DNA of 64,000 nucleotides from Micromonospora sp. R77 (GTDB lineage: Bacteria; Actinomycetota; Actinomycetes; Mycobacteriales; Micromonosporaceae), in NCBI RefSeq assembly GCF_022747945.1, contig NZ_JALDST010000001.1, positions 124,001 through 188,000 of the forward strand. The letters run 5' to 3'. A program made the translations under genes and the position numbers. The first letter of the stretch is position 1, and each line of letters opens with the position of its first letter. The notes beneath the pieces were generated by a model, which had not been told where the DNA came from, searched no databases, and was given only the letters and a program-made list of their open reading frames with translations. Below are positions 51,359 to 59,480 of this stretch, in pieces.

Positions 51359-52399
51359 TCAGCGGGTGACGGTGGCCAGCGTGGCCGGCGCACCCGGCGA
51401 GACGGGCACCCGGCGGTCCCGCCGCCGCTCGCCCCACCAGATCCACCACCAGTACAGGCCACGCAGTGCGCAGACGATGGTGACCGCGAAGAACAGCGTG
51501 TAGACGACGTTGAACACCATCAGCACGCCGTAGACCGTCGCGACCGACGAACCGAACATGAACTGGTTCTTGAAGGTGGTCGGGGTGGTGCCGGGGTCGG
51601 TGATCATGTAGTTCGTGAAGAGCACGAACGCGACACCGGTCATCGGCACCAGCGCCGCCCAGAGCGCGACGTCCCAGACGAAGTGCCGGATGAGCGCCTG
51701 GATCACGAACCCGCCGACCCAGCCCATGATGAGCGGGACCTTCTTGGTGAGCACCGCGTTGAGCACCGTGCCGGAGGTGATGATGACCAGCGGCACCACG
51801 ATCCGGATGACGTCCGGGACGTTCTCCGTGAAGTGGTACGGCGGCGCGATGTTCACCCAGGAGAAGGCGAGCAGCGTGACGGTGATGCCGAGGTTCGACG
51901 GGTTCATGAAGTGCCGCATCCGGCCCTTGATGGGCGCCTGGAAGACGGCCTTCTGTCCGATGGCGACCACCACCGCGAACGCGATGGGCCAGAAGTTGTC
52001 GTTGGCATAGAGGAGCATGTTCGCCGCGAGCGCGGTGATGTGGGTGGGCAGCAGGAAGGTGTAGAGCCCCCACATCCCGTTGCCCCGGTAGGCCGGGGTG
52101 CGTCCCCGCGACCAGGCCGCGATCGCCTCGATGACGATCTCGGCGCCGTAGCCGACCGCCAGGGCGAGGAACGGCCAGGTCCACGGCTGCTCGAAGCCCA
52201 GGACGGTGTAGCCCAGGATGTTGAAGATGCTCATCGAGATGGCGAAGTTGCGCAGCGCGATGTAGCGGGGATCCTTGGCGTCCACCCGGGGCGGTGCGCC
52301 GTTGCGGGACTGCGGGGCGGCCGGCGGGGTGCTGGCCGGGGTGGGCACGGTCGTCGGCATCCCGACGGGTGCGGAACCGATCCGATGGGTCTGCGTCAT
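51359..52399 (-). CDS. unbU: Enediyne biosynthesis membrane protein E5 (UnbU-type)
   Basis: 346 residues. Pro-rich cytoplasmic start (about 40 residues), then about eight hydrophobic segments with RnfD/NqrB-like motifs (NPSNLGITVTLL, FTNYMITDPGTTPT). This is the conserved membrane protein E5 of enediyne warhead cassettes; its task is unknown, possibly electron transfer or transport. Start ATG overlaps the E4 stop by four bases. Three genes of the cassette (E5, E4, PKSE) and E10 are in this window. Confidence 0.87.
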   Translation of the reverse strand: MTQTHRIGSAPVGMPTTVPTPASTPPAAPQSRNGAPPRVDAKDPRYIALRNFAISMSIFNILGYTVLGFEQPWTWPFLALAVGYGAEIVIEAIAAWSRGRTPAYRGNGMWGLYTFLLPTHITALAANMLLYANDNFWPIAFAVVVAIGQKAVFQAPIKGRMRHFMNPSNLGITVTLLAFSWVNIAPPYHFTENVPDVIRIVVPLVIITSGTVLNAVLTKKVPLIMGWVGGFVIQALIRHFVWDVALWAALVPMTGVAFVLFTNYMITDPGTTPTTFKNQFMFGSSVATVYGVLMVFNVVYTLFFAVTIVCALRGLYWWWIWWGERRRDRRVPVSPGAPATLATVTR

Positions 52400-54357
52400 G
52401 ACGCCTTCACCTCCTGAGCCTGAGTGGTGAGCATGAGGTCGTGCCAGCCGGTGGAGAGGTCCAGCTGCTGGCGGTGCGGGACGCCGTCGAGGTCACGCCA
52501 GCACACTTCCGCCGAGACCGGCTTCGCGCCCTGATGACCGAGGCCGAAGAAGACGTCGAAGCTGCGCTTGCCGGAGTGGCCGCCGCCACCGTCGAGCTGG
52601 CTGACCCGGGTGCTGCCGTCGGCGAGCGTCAGCTTCACCTGGGCCCCGTACGCCGGCGTGCCGACCGGCCCGTCGGCACCGGCGCCGGCCGCCGGGCGGT
52701 AGAGGCGCAGACCGAGGAAGTCGCCGCGCTTGCCGCTGGTGTTGCGGTAGTAGGCCGGGGCACCCCACTGGCGGGCGACGGCGAAGTCCTGGCCACCGTC
52801 GCCGTCGGCGTCGGCGACCGCGATGCCGCGGGTCGGGATCGGCACGTCCAGGCCGAGGTCGTGGCTGAGGTTGACGAAGCGGCCGCTGTCCTCCCTGGCC
52901 CAGAAGCCGACCGGCTCGGAGCCGGCGATGTCGTCACCGGGCACCGCCTTGGGCCACATGTCCGGCTCGCGGAGCATCAGGTCGTTGCTCATCGCGAGCT
53001 CCTGGAGCCAGTTGAACCGGTTGATCCTGCCCTTGACGAAGCCGCTGGCCTGGACGACGGAGAGCTTTCCGCTGTTGTCGAAGTCCGCCATCTTGGCGTC
53101 CCAGCCCCAGCCGATCCAGGCCATGTTCAGCCGGGCGGCCCGGTTCTCGAACGGCGCCCGCCCGGCGGCGAGCTGCGCCCTGGCGTCCGCGGTGTCCTTG
53201 GCGGTGTTGTGCCAGACGAAGTTGCTCTCCTCCAGGCCCCAGGAGACGGTGATGTTGCTGACGAACATGTCGAAGCGGCCCTCGCCGGAGAGGTCGCCGA
53301 AGTCGACCCCCATGCCCTTGAACGAGTCGTGCCCGACCACCAGCGACTTCGGCGTCGCCGGTCCGCGGCGTCCCTCCGCCAGGGCGAAGCGGATCCGGCC
53401 CGGGGTGGAGACGTTGTGGAAGAAGCGGTCGTTGCCGAAGTCGTTGGCCAGGTAGAGCTCCGGCAGCAGGTCACCGTCGAGGTCGGCGGAGCCGGCGGCG
53501 AGCGTCCAGCCGGTGCTCACCTTCGGGTCCAGGGCGGGCTGCTCCTCGAAGCGCACCGAGTCGGCCGACGCGGACGTCCAGCGCAGCAGGTGCGCGCCAC
53601 CGCCGTTGCGGGCCGAGGACATCGAGTGGTTCATCTCGACGTTGGGCTGGCCGACGGGGTTCAGGACCTCGCTGTCCCGGAAGTAGTTGAACACCCCGAG
53701 GTCCGGGTGGCCGTCACCGTCGAAGTCGGCCACCGCCACCGCGTTGGTGTTCCACAGCTTGCCGTGGTAGACGCCGTCGGAGGACTCCTGCTCCGGCAGC
53801 ACCTCGATCGGGCGGAAGCTGGCCAGCGTCAACTCGGCCCGGGTGGCGCGGTGCAGGAAGAGCACCGGCGTCCGACCCCAGTAGTAGACCAGCAGGTCGT
53901 TCCACCCGTCGCCGTTGAAGTCACCGGGTACGCAGCCCATCGGGGACATCGTGGCGCTCTTGGGCAGCGGCGCCGGATCGAGCACGAACGGCTGGTAGCC
54001 GCCACCGCTGCCGGGAGCGGGGGTGACGATCGCGGCGTCGCTGCGGGTATCGACCAGGCAGAGGTCGTTGGCCACCCCGGTGCCGTCCAGGTCGTTGACG
54101 GCGATCGCCGCGCCGACCGACGACACCCACGACCTGATGTGCTCGTACTTGGGGTTGACCGCCCGCACGGTGTGCTGTGGCAGGCCCGGCGGCAGGGCGA
54201 TCGGCAGCTCGGTGAAGCCGAACCGGGACGCCAGTGAGGCACGGTCCGCGGCCGATGCCTGCGGCAGACGGGCCACCTGGAACAGTGCCGCCAGGAGCAC
54301 GAGCACGAAGATGGCGGGAGCTAGGCGGCGGAGCTTTCCGACGGGTTTCGTTGGCAT
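52396..54357 (-). CDS. unbV: Enediyne biosynthesis protein E4 (UnbV), ASPIC/FG-GAP
   Basis: 653 residues from ATG 54357, preceded by AGGGGAAG. An N-terminal hydrophobic segment (LAPAIFVLVLLAALFQVA) is an uncleaved anchor or signal. FG-GAP calcium-binding repeats with DxDxDG: VNDLDGTG, GDFNGDGWND, ADFDGDGHPDLG, ADLDGDLLPE, ADADGDGGQD. C-terminal ASPIC/UnbV domain from about 565 (YGAQVKLTLADG, DVFFGLG). E4 is one of the five genes found in all enediyne clusters; its exact reaction is unknown. The usual neighbour E3 is not adjacent. Confidence 0.92.
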   Translation of the reverse strand: MPTKPVGKLRRLAPAIFVLVLLAALFQVARLPQASAADRASLASRFGFTELPIALPPGLPQHTVRAVNPKYEHIRSWVSSVGAAIAVNDLDGTGVANDLCLVDTRSDAAIVTPAPGSGGGYQPFVLDPAPLPKSATMSPMGCVPGDFNGDGWNDLLVYYWGRTPVLFLHRATRAELTLASFRPIEVLPEQESSDGVYHGKLWNTNAVAVADFDGDGHPDLGVFNYFRDSEVLNPVGQPNVEMNHSMSSARNGGGAHLLRWTSASADSVRFEEQPALDPKVSTGWTLAAGSADLDGDLLPELYLANDFGNDRFFHNVSTPGRIRFALAEGRRGPATPKSLVVGHDSFKGMGVDFGDLSGEGRFDMFVSNITVSWGLEESNFVWHNTAKDTADARAQLAAGRAPFENRAARLNMAWIGWGWDAKMADFDNSGKLSVVQASGFVKGRINRFNWLQELAMSNDLMLREPDMWPKAVPGDDIAGSEPVGFWAREDSGRFVNLSHDLGLDVPIPTRGIAVADADGDGGQDFAVARQWGAPAYYRNTSGKRGDFLGLRLYRPAAGAGADGPVGTPAYGAQVKLTLADGSTRVSQLDGGGGHSGKRSFDVFFGLGHQGAKPVSAEVCWRDLDGVPHRQQLDLSTGWHDLMLTTQAQEVKAS

Positions 54358-54739
54358 CGCTTCCCCTTGCTTGGACGGCGTGCGGCGCATCCGGCACCGG
54401 TGCCCGGTCCGGGACCGGGCCCGACGCGCCGGCCCGACCCGGCCGCCGGCCCGTGGTGCCGGCGGAACGGCACCGCGTCGGCGGCGAGACGGTCAGGCGT
54501 GCGGACGGGATTCGGCACCGGACGACGGGGGTGGGAATACCACCTGACCGAAGTGCCGACGGACGGACGGCAGCGGGACGAAAGGCTGTCCTGACGTTCG
54601 TAATCCTCACGGCCGGCCGTGCACGAAGTCTTCTCAATAATTGCTCTGCAAACCTCGTCGGCCGGTGATTCGCAATTTTGGAGAAAAGATTTTCCGAGTA
54701 CGCACGAAGGCCACCGACCAATGTCGGTGGCACCGGCGT
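54358..54739. other. 382-nt noncoding region upstream of the E4-E5 operon
   Basis: No gene fits. The half near 54600-54700 is AT-rich for this genome and contains GAAAA-GA-TTTTC (54682-54693 region) and a TATT/AATT stretch, likely promoter material with a long leader for E4. Nothing resembling an E3 gene or its remnant. Confidence 0.5.
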
Positions 54740-55378
54740 TCAGCTGGGGTCGCAGTCGCCCCGGTCGTCCTGGCGGGCCGCGAGGCGGTGCTCGTACGCC
54801 ATCCGGCGCATCACCGCGAAGGCCACCTCGAACAGCACGGTGCGGGCGACCACGGTGGCCGCCGGCACGGCGGGGTCCACGTCCTCGATGCTGCGGGCGA
54901 GCCGCTCGGCCGCCTCCGCGTAGGGCACGAACGCCTCGGCCTGGCAGGAGCAGCCCAGCCCCTGGAGCGCGGCGAGAACCTGGGCGAGGGTGTCGCGTTC
55001 CCGGGCGTCGGGCGCGATCCGCCACCCGATGGCGTCGATGAACTGGTCGGTCTGCTGGCGTGCGGTGCGCAGGGAACGCCCCTCGGCCTCCGGCATCGGG
55101 TGCTGCGCCAGCAGCCGGTCGTTGACGATGCGGGCCAGGCCCTGGGGGGACAGACAGTTCGCGTCGATCGCTGCCAGCACCTCCCGTACCGACGCGAGAC
55201 TCATCATGCCGATCCCGGTGAGCAGCCGGATCAGGCGGAGCCGGACCAGGTGGGACTCGTCGTACTCCGCCTGGTTGCGCGCGGTCGGTGTCCCCGGAGG
55301 GAGCAGTCGCTCGCGGAGGTAGAACTTGATGGTTGCCACGGAAACACCGCTCTGCCTGCTGAGATTCGAGATTTTCAT
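54740..55378 (-). CDS. MerR-family regulator in the enediyne region
   Basis: 212 residues. HTH: ISNLSRQSGVSVATIKFYLRERLLPPGTPTARNQAEYDES (cut here), linker, C-terminal domain with Cys in LGCSCQAEAF (CxC near 148) that might bind a metal or ligand. ATG at 55378. Faces an AT-rich 680-nt gap with an AraC-type gene on the other side, so it may be one of two regulators of the cluster. Confidence 0.9.
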   Translation of the reverse strand: MKISNLSRQSGVSVATIKFYLRERLLPPGTPTARNQAEYDESHLVRLRLIRLLTGIGMMSLASVREVLAAIDANCLSPQGLARIVNDRLLAQHPMPEAEGRSLRTARQQTDQFIDAIGWRIAPDARERDTLAQVLAALQGLGCSCQAEAFVPYAEAAERLARSIEDVDPAVPAATVVARTVLFEVAFAVMRRMAYEHRLAARQDDRGDCDPS

Positions 55379-56058
55379 CGAACTCCATCAGTTGTTTAGC
55401 GATGACCTCGGCTCATGCTGCCACACCTGACCAGCCAGCGACAGAGCTACTGATCGGTCGCCCACCTGACAGCATCCCAGGAGAAATTCCGGACACTTGG
55501 CTATTAGCGGCACCATTGGGCAATAACCCACGGTCGTCGCATGAGCACTCCGTGTAACTATGGCAAAACCCCTGGTCACGGGGGTTGTCGAGGCGTCCCG
55601 GCGGAAGTTCTACCGGCCGCGGACGAAGATCGACCGTCACTTTCCGTACATCTTTCTGGATAGTGGAAATTGCCAACCTCCCCTTTCCAAATGATTGCTC
55701 AGTTTGTCGGTCGGGCGCGTCTCCGGACCGACGAAACAGCAGCTCAGGAGGCATGTGGACACAGCGTAACCAGGCATCGGCCGGCCGGGCGGCCGGCTGC
55801 GACCAACGGAGTATTGCCGCCGGGCGCTATCACCCCTAACATCAACTTCCGTCACTCGGTGCTACAACGAGGGGGAAGCTTGGGCGTGTGACTGCCGACG
55901 GTTGAACACACACGCACCACGCCACCTCACGGGTATGGGACCAGCAACCGGACAATTCTTGCGCACTTCGTCGCGGGAATTGCGCCGCGCACGTCGCCAC
56001 GGGTCCATCGTTTACCCGACACCGTGACAGGGACCTTTACTGGGGAGGTAAAGAGGTC
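55379..56058. other. 680-nt noncoding region between two regulators
   Basis: Lower GC than its surroundings. Reading frames here (for example 55413-55754 on the minus strand) have no family features. Contains a hairpin AACCCC-N8-GGGGTT (55567-55586), a CAATTC-N18-GAATTG repeat near 55954, and at 56032-56058 an imperfect stem placing the GGGGAGG ribosome site of the AraC gene in its loop. Divergent promoters for MerR and AraC must lie here. Confidence 0.5.
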
Positions 56059-56859
56059 ATGGACAACGCCGCGGAAAAAGCTGTCGAACGCGTCATCGCA
56101 GCCATGCACGACAATCTCGGTGAACAGCTCACCATCGACGACATGGCACGGGTCGCGATGTTCAGCAAGTTCCACTTTTCGCGGATCTTCCAGCGGGTCA
56201 CCGGGGTGTCCCCCGGCAGGTTCCTCTCGGCCCTGCGACTGGCGCAGGCCAAGGAGCTGCTGACCTCCACGTCGTTCAACGTGTCGGATATCAGTCTCCG
56301 GGTGGGCTACACGAGCGTCGGGACCTTCAGCTCCCGGTTCACCCGCAGTGTGGGGCTCTCCCCCACCACCTACCGCCGGCTGCGGGGCATCGCGCCACGC
56401 ATCCAGTCCGGCACCGACCTGGTCGACCCCACCCAGGCGACCGGCATGGTCCGGGGCCTGCTCACCCCGGCCGACCCGGACAAGCCCGGGCTCACCTTCA
56501 TCGGCCTGTTCCACGACCGCATCCCCGAGGGGCGGCCGGTCAGCTGCGCCGTGCTGGCGGAGCCGGGCCCGTTCCTGCTCGACAAGGTGCCGCCCGGATC
56601 GTGGTACCTCCTCGCGCACTCCGTCGCCGAGAGCCCGGAGCAGGCCGTCGAACCGTCCTCGCTGCGGGGCGTGGGCCTGGCCGCCGCCACGGTCGGCCCG
56701 CTCACCGTCGGGCAGTCCGACATCGTGGAGAACGCCGACCTGCACCTGCGGCCGATGCGCTCCCTCGACCCGCCGGTGCTGCTCGCCCTGCTCGACGTGC
56801 GCAAGACCGCGATGGCCCGGGTCGGTCGCGCGCCGCAGCGGTATCCGCTGGCGGCCTGA
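56059..56859 (+). CDS. AraC/XylS-family regulator with N-terminal DNA-binding domain
   Basis: 266 residues. The AraC double helix-turn-helix is at the N-terminus (LTIDDMARVAMFSKFHFSRIFQRVTGVSPGRFL, then VSDISLRVGYTSVGTFSSRFTRSVGLSPTTYR, split here), followed by a 150-residue ligand-binding region. ATG 56059. This N-terminal arrangement is unusual for AraC proteins but occurs in antibiotic cluster regulators. The position between the two enediyne operons suggests it is a pathway regulator, analogous to SgcR2 (inference). Confidence 0.88.
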   Translation: MDNAAEKAVERVIAAMHDNLGEQLTIDDMARVAMFSKFHFSRIFQRVTGVSPGRFLSALRLAQAKELLTSTSFNVSDISLRVGYTSVGTFSSRFTRSVGLSPTTYRRLRGIAPRIQSGTDLVDPTQATGMVRGLLTPADPDKPGLTFIGLFHDRIPEGRPVSCAVLAEPGPFLLDKVPPGSWYLLAHSVAESPEQAVEPSSLRGVGLAAATVGPLTVGQSDIVENADLHLRPMRSLDPPVLLALLDVRKTAMARVGRAPQRYPLAA

Positions 56860-56865
56860 CCCGAC

Positions 56866-56919
56866 CGCACACGGTCCGGCCGGCCACCGCCAGTGCGGTG
56901 GCCGGCCGGACCGTGTGCG
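56866..56919. terminator. Very strong hairpin after the AraC gene
   Basis: Perfect 25-bp arms (56866-56890 and 56895-56919), 4-nt loop CAGT. Rho-independent style without U-tract, 7 nt past the AraC stop. Confidence 0.8.
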
Positions 56920-57008
56920 TGCCGGACCCCACGCCCACCGACGCCGCCCTCCACCCGGCGGCCCGGCGCCGGACCCGGACCGGTGGCCGACACCGTGGTC
57001 GGCGGCCG

Positions 57009-57071
57009 TACCGGCCCGGTGGCGGACAGCGACCCGGTCGACGGCCTACCGGCCCGGTGGCGGACAGCGAC
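57009..57071. repeat. Exact 25-nt direct repeat, 38-nt period
   Basis: TACCGGCCCGGTGGCGGACA followed by GCGAC occurs at 57009-57033 and 57047-57071. Lies between the two hairpins in noncoding DNA. Confidence 0.65.
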
Positions 57072-57104
57072 GTGGCCGGCGCCGCGGGGCGCCGGCCACG
57101 TCGC
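57067..57104 (-). terminator. Hairpin at the end of the PKSE-P450 operon
   Basis: Perfect 17-bp arms (57067-57083 and 57088-57104) with a 4-nt loop, about 11 nt past the P450 stop. Confidence 0.75.
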
Positions 57105-57114
57105 GAGCGGTCGG

Positions 57115-58473
57115 TCAGGACACCGGGCGTACCGACATCGGCAGACCGCCGCGCACCCGCAGGGACAGCATCGGCTCGGCCACCACCGGATGGCCCGGCT
57201 TCAGGACCAGGTCCAGCTCGCGGACGAGCATCGCGATGACGAAGGTGGCCTCCATCATCCCCAGGTGGTTGCCGACGCAGAACCGCGGACCGGCGCCGAA
57301 CGGCAGGTACGCGTACCGGGGCCGGTCGGTGGGCCGGTCCGGGGCGAAGCGGTCCGGGTCGAACCGCTCCGGCCGGTCCCACAGCCCCGGATGCCGGTGC
57401 AGGGTGTACGGGCTGATCAGCACGTCCGCACCGGCGGGCACGTGGTAGCCGCCCACCTCGTCGTCCGCCAACGCCAGTCGGGGCAGCAGCCACACCGGTG
57501 GGTAGAGCCGCATCGCCTCCTCCACCACCGAGGTGGTGTAGGGCAGCCGGTGCAGGTCCTCGTACGCCGGCAGCCGCCCGCCGAGCACCGACACCGCCTC
57601 GGCCCGCAGCCGCTCACGGACCTCCGGGTGCTGGTCCAGCAGGTACAGCGTCCAGCTCAGCGTGCTGGCCGTCGTCTCGTGCCCGGCCAACATCAGGGTG
57701 ACCAGCTCGTCGCGCAGCCGCTGCCGCCCGACCCGCCGGTCCGCCTCGGCGGCGGTGGACACGACCAGCCTCGACAGCACGTCGTCCCGCCCGTCGCCGG
57801 CCGGGTCGCGGTCGGCGACGAGCCGGTCGACGAGGCGTTCGAGGTCCCGGCGGGCCCGCCGGAACCGCACCTGCCGTGGCAGCGGGATCCAGGTGGGCAC
57901 CGCGCCGAGCGTCTCCAACTCGAACATCGCCTGGTCCTGCACGGCGGCGAAGGACGCACCCACCGAGCCGAACGCGCTGGCGTCCGCGTCCAGCAGCGCC
58001 CGGCCCAGCACCCCGAGGGTCAACCCGGTCATCTCCTGGACCACGTCCACCGGGCCCTGGCCCGCGTACCGCCGCAGGCGCTCGACGAGCCGCGCCCCCT
58101 CCTCGGCGATGACCGGCGCCATGGCGGCGACGCGCCGGCTCTGGAAGGTCGGCTGGATGACCCGGCGCTGCTTGCGCCAGAGCTCACCCTCGCTGGTCAG
58201 CAGGCCGTCACCGAGCGCCCGCTTGGCGTGCCGCAGGCCGACGCCCTTGTGGTAGTTGCCGCTGTTGTCGGCGAGCACGTGCTTGGCGTGCTCGGGATGG
58301 TTGAACAGGTAGAGGGTGATCGGCCCGACCGGCAGCCGGACGGCGTCGCCGTACCGGGCCGCGGCCGAGGCCAGCATGCTGAGCCGGTCCCGCCGCATCG
58401 CCGCGAGCAGGCGCAACGTCGCCGTCCGGGGCGGGCCCGGTGGTACGACTCGGGGCAACTGGTCGATGGTCAT
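57115..58473 (-). CDS. Cytochrome P450 of the enediyne cluster
   Basis: 452 residues. I-helix AGHETTAST (oxygen-activating Glu-Thr), ExxR in EEAMR, and haem loop FGAGPRFCVGNHL with the axial Cys. ATG at 58473 overlaps the reductase stop by four bases. Similar to E7-type P450s that oxidise the nascent enediyne core in nine-membered clusters (inference). Last gene of the PKSE operon. Confidence 0.93.
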   Translation of the reverse strand: MTIDQLPRVVPPGPPRTATLRLLAAMRRDRLSMLASAAARYGDAVRLPVGPITLYLFNHPEHAKHVLADNSGNYHKGVGLRHAKRALGDGLLTSEGELWRKQRRVIQPTFQSRRVAAMAPVIAEEGARLVERLRRYAGQGPVDVVQEMTGLTLGVLGRALLDADASAFGSVGASFAAVQDQAMFELETLGAVPTWIPLPRQVRFRRARRDLERLVDRLVADRDPAGDGRDDVLSRLVVSTAAEADRRVGRQRLRDELVTLMLAGHETTASTLSWTLYLLDQHPEVRERLRAEAVSVLGGRLPAYEDLHRLPYTTSVVEEAMRLYPPVWLLPRLALADDEVGGYHVPAGADVLISPYTLHRHPGLWDRPERFDPDRFAPDRPTDRPRYAYLPFGAGPRFCVGNHLGMMEATFVIAMLVRELDLVLKPGHPVVAEPMLSLRVRGGLPMSVRPVS

Positions 58474-59006
58474 ATCGCCACATCGCTTCGCTTCGGTTCG
58501 ACCTGTCGGAAGCCGCCGTCGACGAACAGCAGCGCGTCGTCGCCGAGACTGCGGTCCATCCAGAGCAGCTCGCCGAGGAAGATGCTGTGATCGCCCCCGT
58601 CGTACGTGCGCCGCAGCGCGCACTCGAAGTGGGCGAGCGCGCCGGTGATCAGCGGCGCGCCGGTCCGGCCGCCGGGCAGCCAGTCGACGGAGTCGAACTG
58701 TTCCCGGCCCAGCGGCCTGCGCCGGTCGGCGAAGTAACGGGCCACCGCCTCCTGCTCCGCCGCCAGCACCGAGACGCCGAACGCGCCGGTGTGCGACAGC
58801 ACCTGGTGCATGACCGCCTCCCGACCGACGCAGATCAGCACCAGCGGCGGATCGAGGGACACGGTGGCGAACGAGTTGGCGGTCATCCCGTGGGGGGTGG
58901 CGCCACCGACGGTCACGATCGTGACGCCGGTGGCGAACGCCCCGAAGGCCCGCCGGAGCAGTTTCGTGTCGGTCACCTCGGCCGGGGGCCTGGCATGCAC
59001 GTCCAC
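58470..59006 (-). CDS. Flavin reductase (E6-like)
   Basis: 178 residues. LLRRAFGAFATGVTIVT, GMTANSFATVSLDPPLVLICVG and the ending LFLDG-type (LLFVDGGFRQ) identify the flavin-reductase-like FMN/FAD reductase family that supplies reduced flavin to monooxygenases and halogenases. GTG at 59006 with GAGGAGG 5 nt upstream. Occurs as E6 in nine-membered enediyne clusters. Confidence 0.92.
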   Translation of the reverse strand: MDVHARPPAEVTDTKLLRRAFGAFATGVTIVTVGGATPHGMTANSFATVSLDPPLVLICVGREAVMHQVLSHTGAFGVSVLAAEQEAVARYFADRRRPLGREQFDSVDWLPGGRTGAPLITGALAHFECALRRTYDGGDHSIFLGELLWMDRSLGDDALLFVDGGFRQVEPKRSDVAI

Positions 59007-59034
59007 GAGCGCCTCCTCATACGGCTCGGACGCC

Positions 59035-59478
59035 TCACCCACGGACGGGTGCGCGTTGGTACGACTCAAGTGCCCGCGCGAGCGCTTCCGGCACCCGGGC
59101 CGGGACGGTGCGCGTGTTCGGGCCCCGCATGCAGGCAACCCGCTGGCTGCCGCGGGCGATCAGGGTCTCCCCGCCGTCGGCGTCGAGCCGGACGTAGTCG
59201 AACCCGAACTCGATCTGCGTCTGCGCCAGCTCCACCAGGCGCATCCGGATGGCGAGGTCGTCGAAGGCGGTGATCTCGGCGAAGAACTCGCAGTCCACCC
59301 GGAGCGTGAAGAGCTTCAGGTCGTCCTGCAGGTCCGCCAGCACCTCCGGCGCCCGGTCCCGCAGGAACATCTCCCGGCAGCGTCCCTGCCAGCGCAGGTA
59401 GTTGACGTAGTAGACGTTCCCGACGATGTTGGTCTCCTCGAACCCGACGGTGTGCCGGTGCTCGTAGTAGCTCTCCAC
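59035..59478 (-). CDS. tebC: Enediyne thioesterase E10
   Basis: 147 residues of hotdog fold. YYEHRHTVGFEETNIVGNVYYVNYLRWQGRCREMFL (in parts) is the E10 signature; it releases the polyene from PKSE. GTG 59478, two bases after the PKSE stop, so the two are tightly coupled. Universal in enediyne clusters. Confidence 0.93.
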   Translation of the reverse strand: MESYYEHRHTVGFEETNIVGNVYYVNYLRWQGRCREMFLRDRAPEVLADLQDDLKLFTLRVDCEFFAEITAFDDLAIRMRLVELAQTQIEFGFDYVRLDADGGETLIARGSQRVACMRGPNTRTVPARVPEALARALESYQRAPVRG

Positions 59479-59480
59479 GG

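Noticed and set aside
55413..55754. 113-codon frame in the noncoding region
   Set aside because: No motif, no ribosome site, atypical composition, and it lies in DNA that must hold two promoters.
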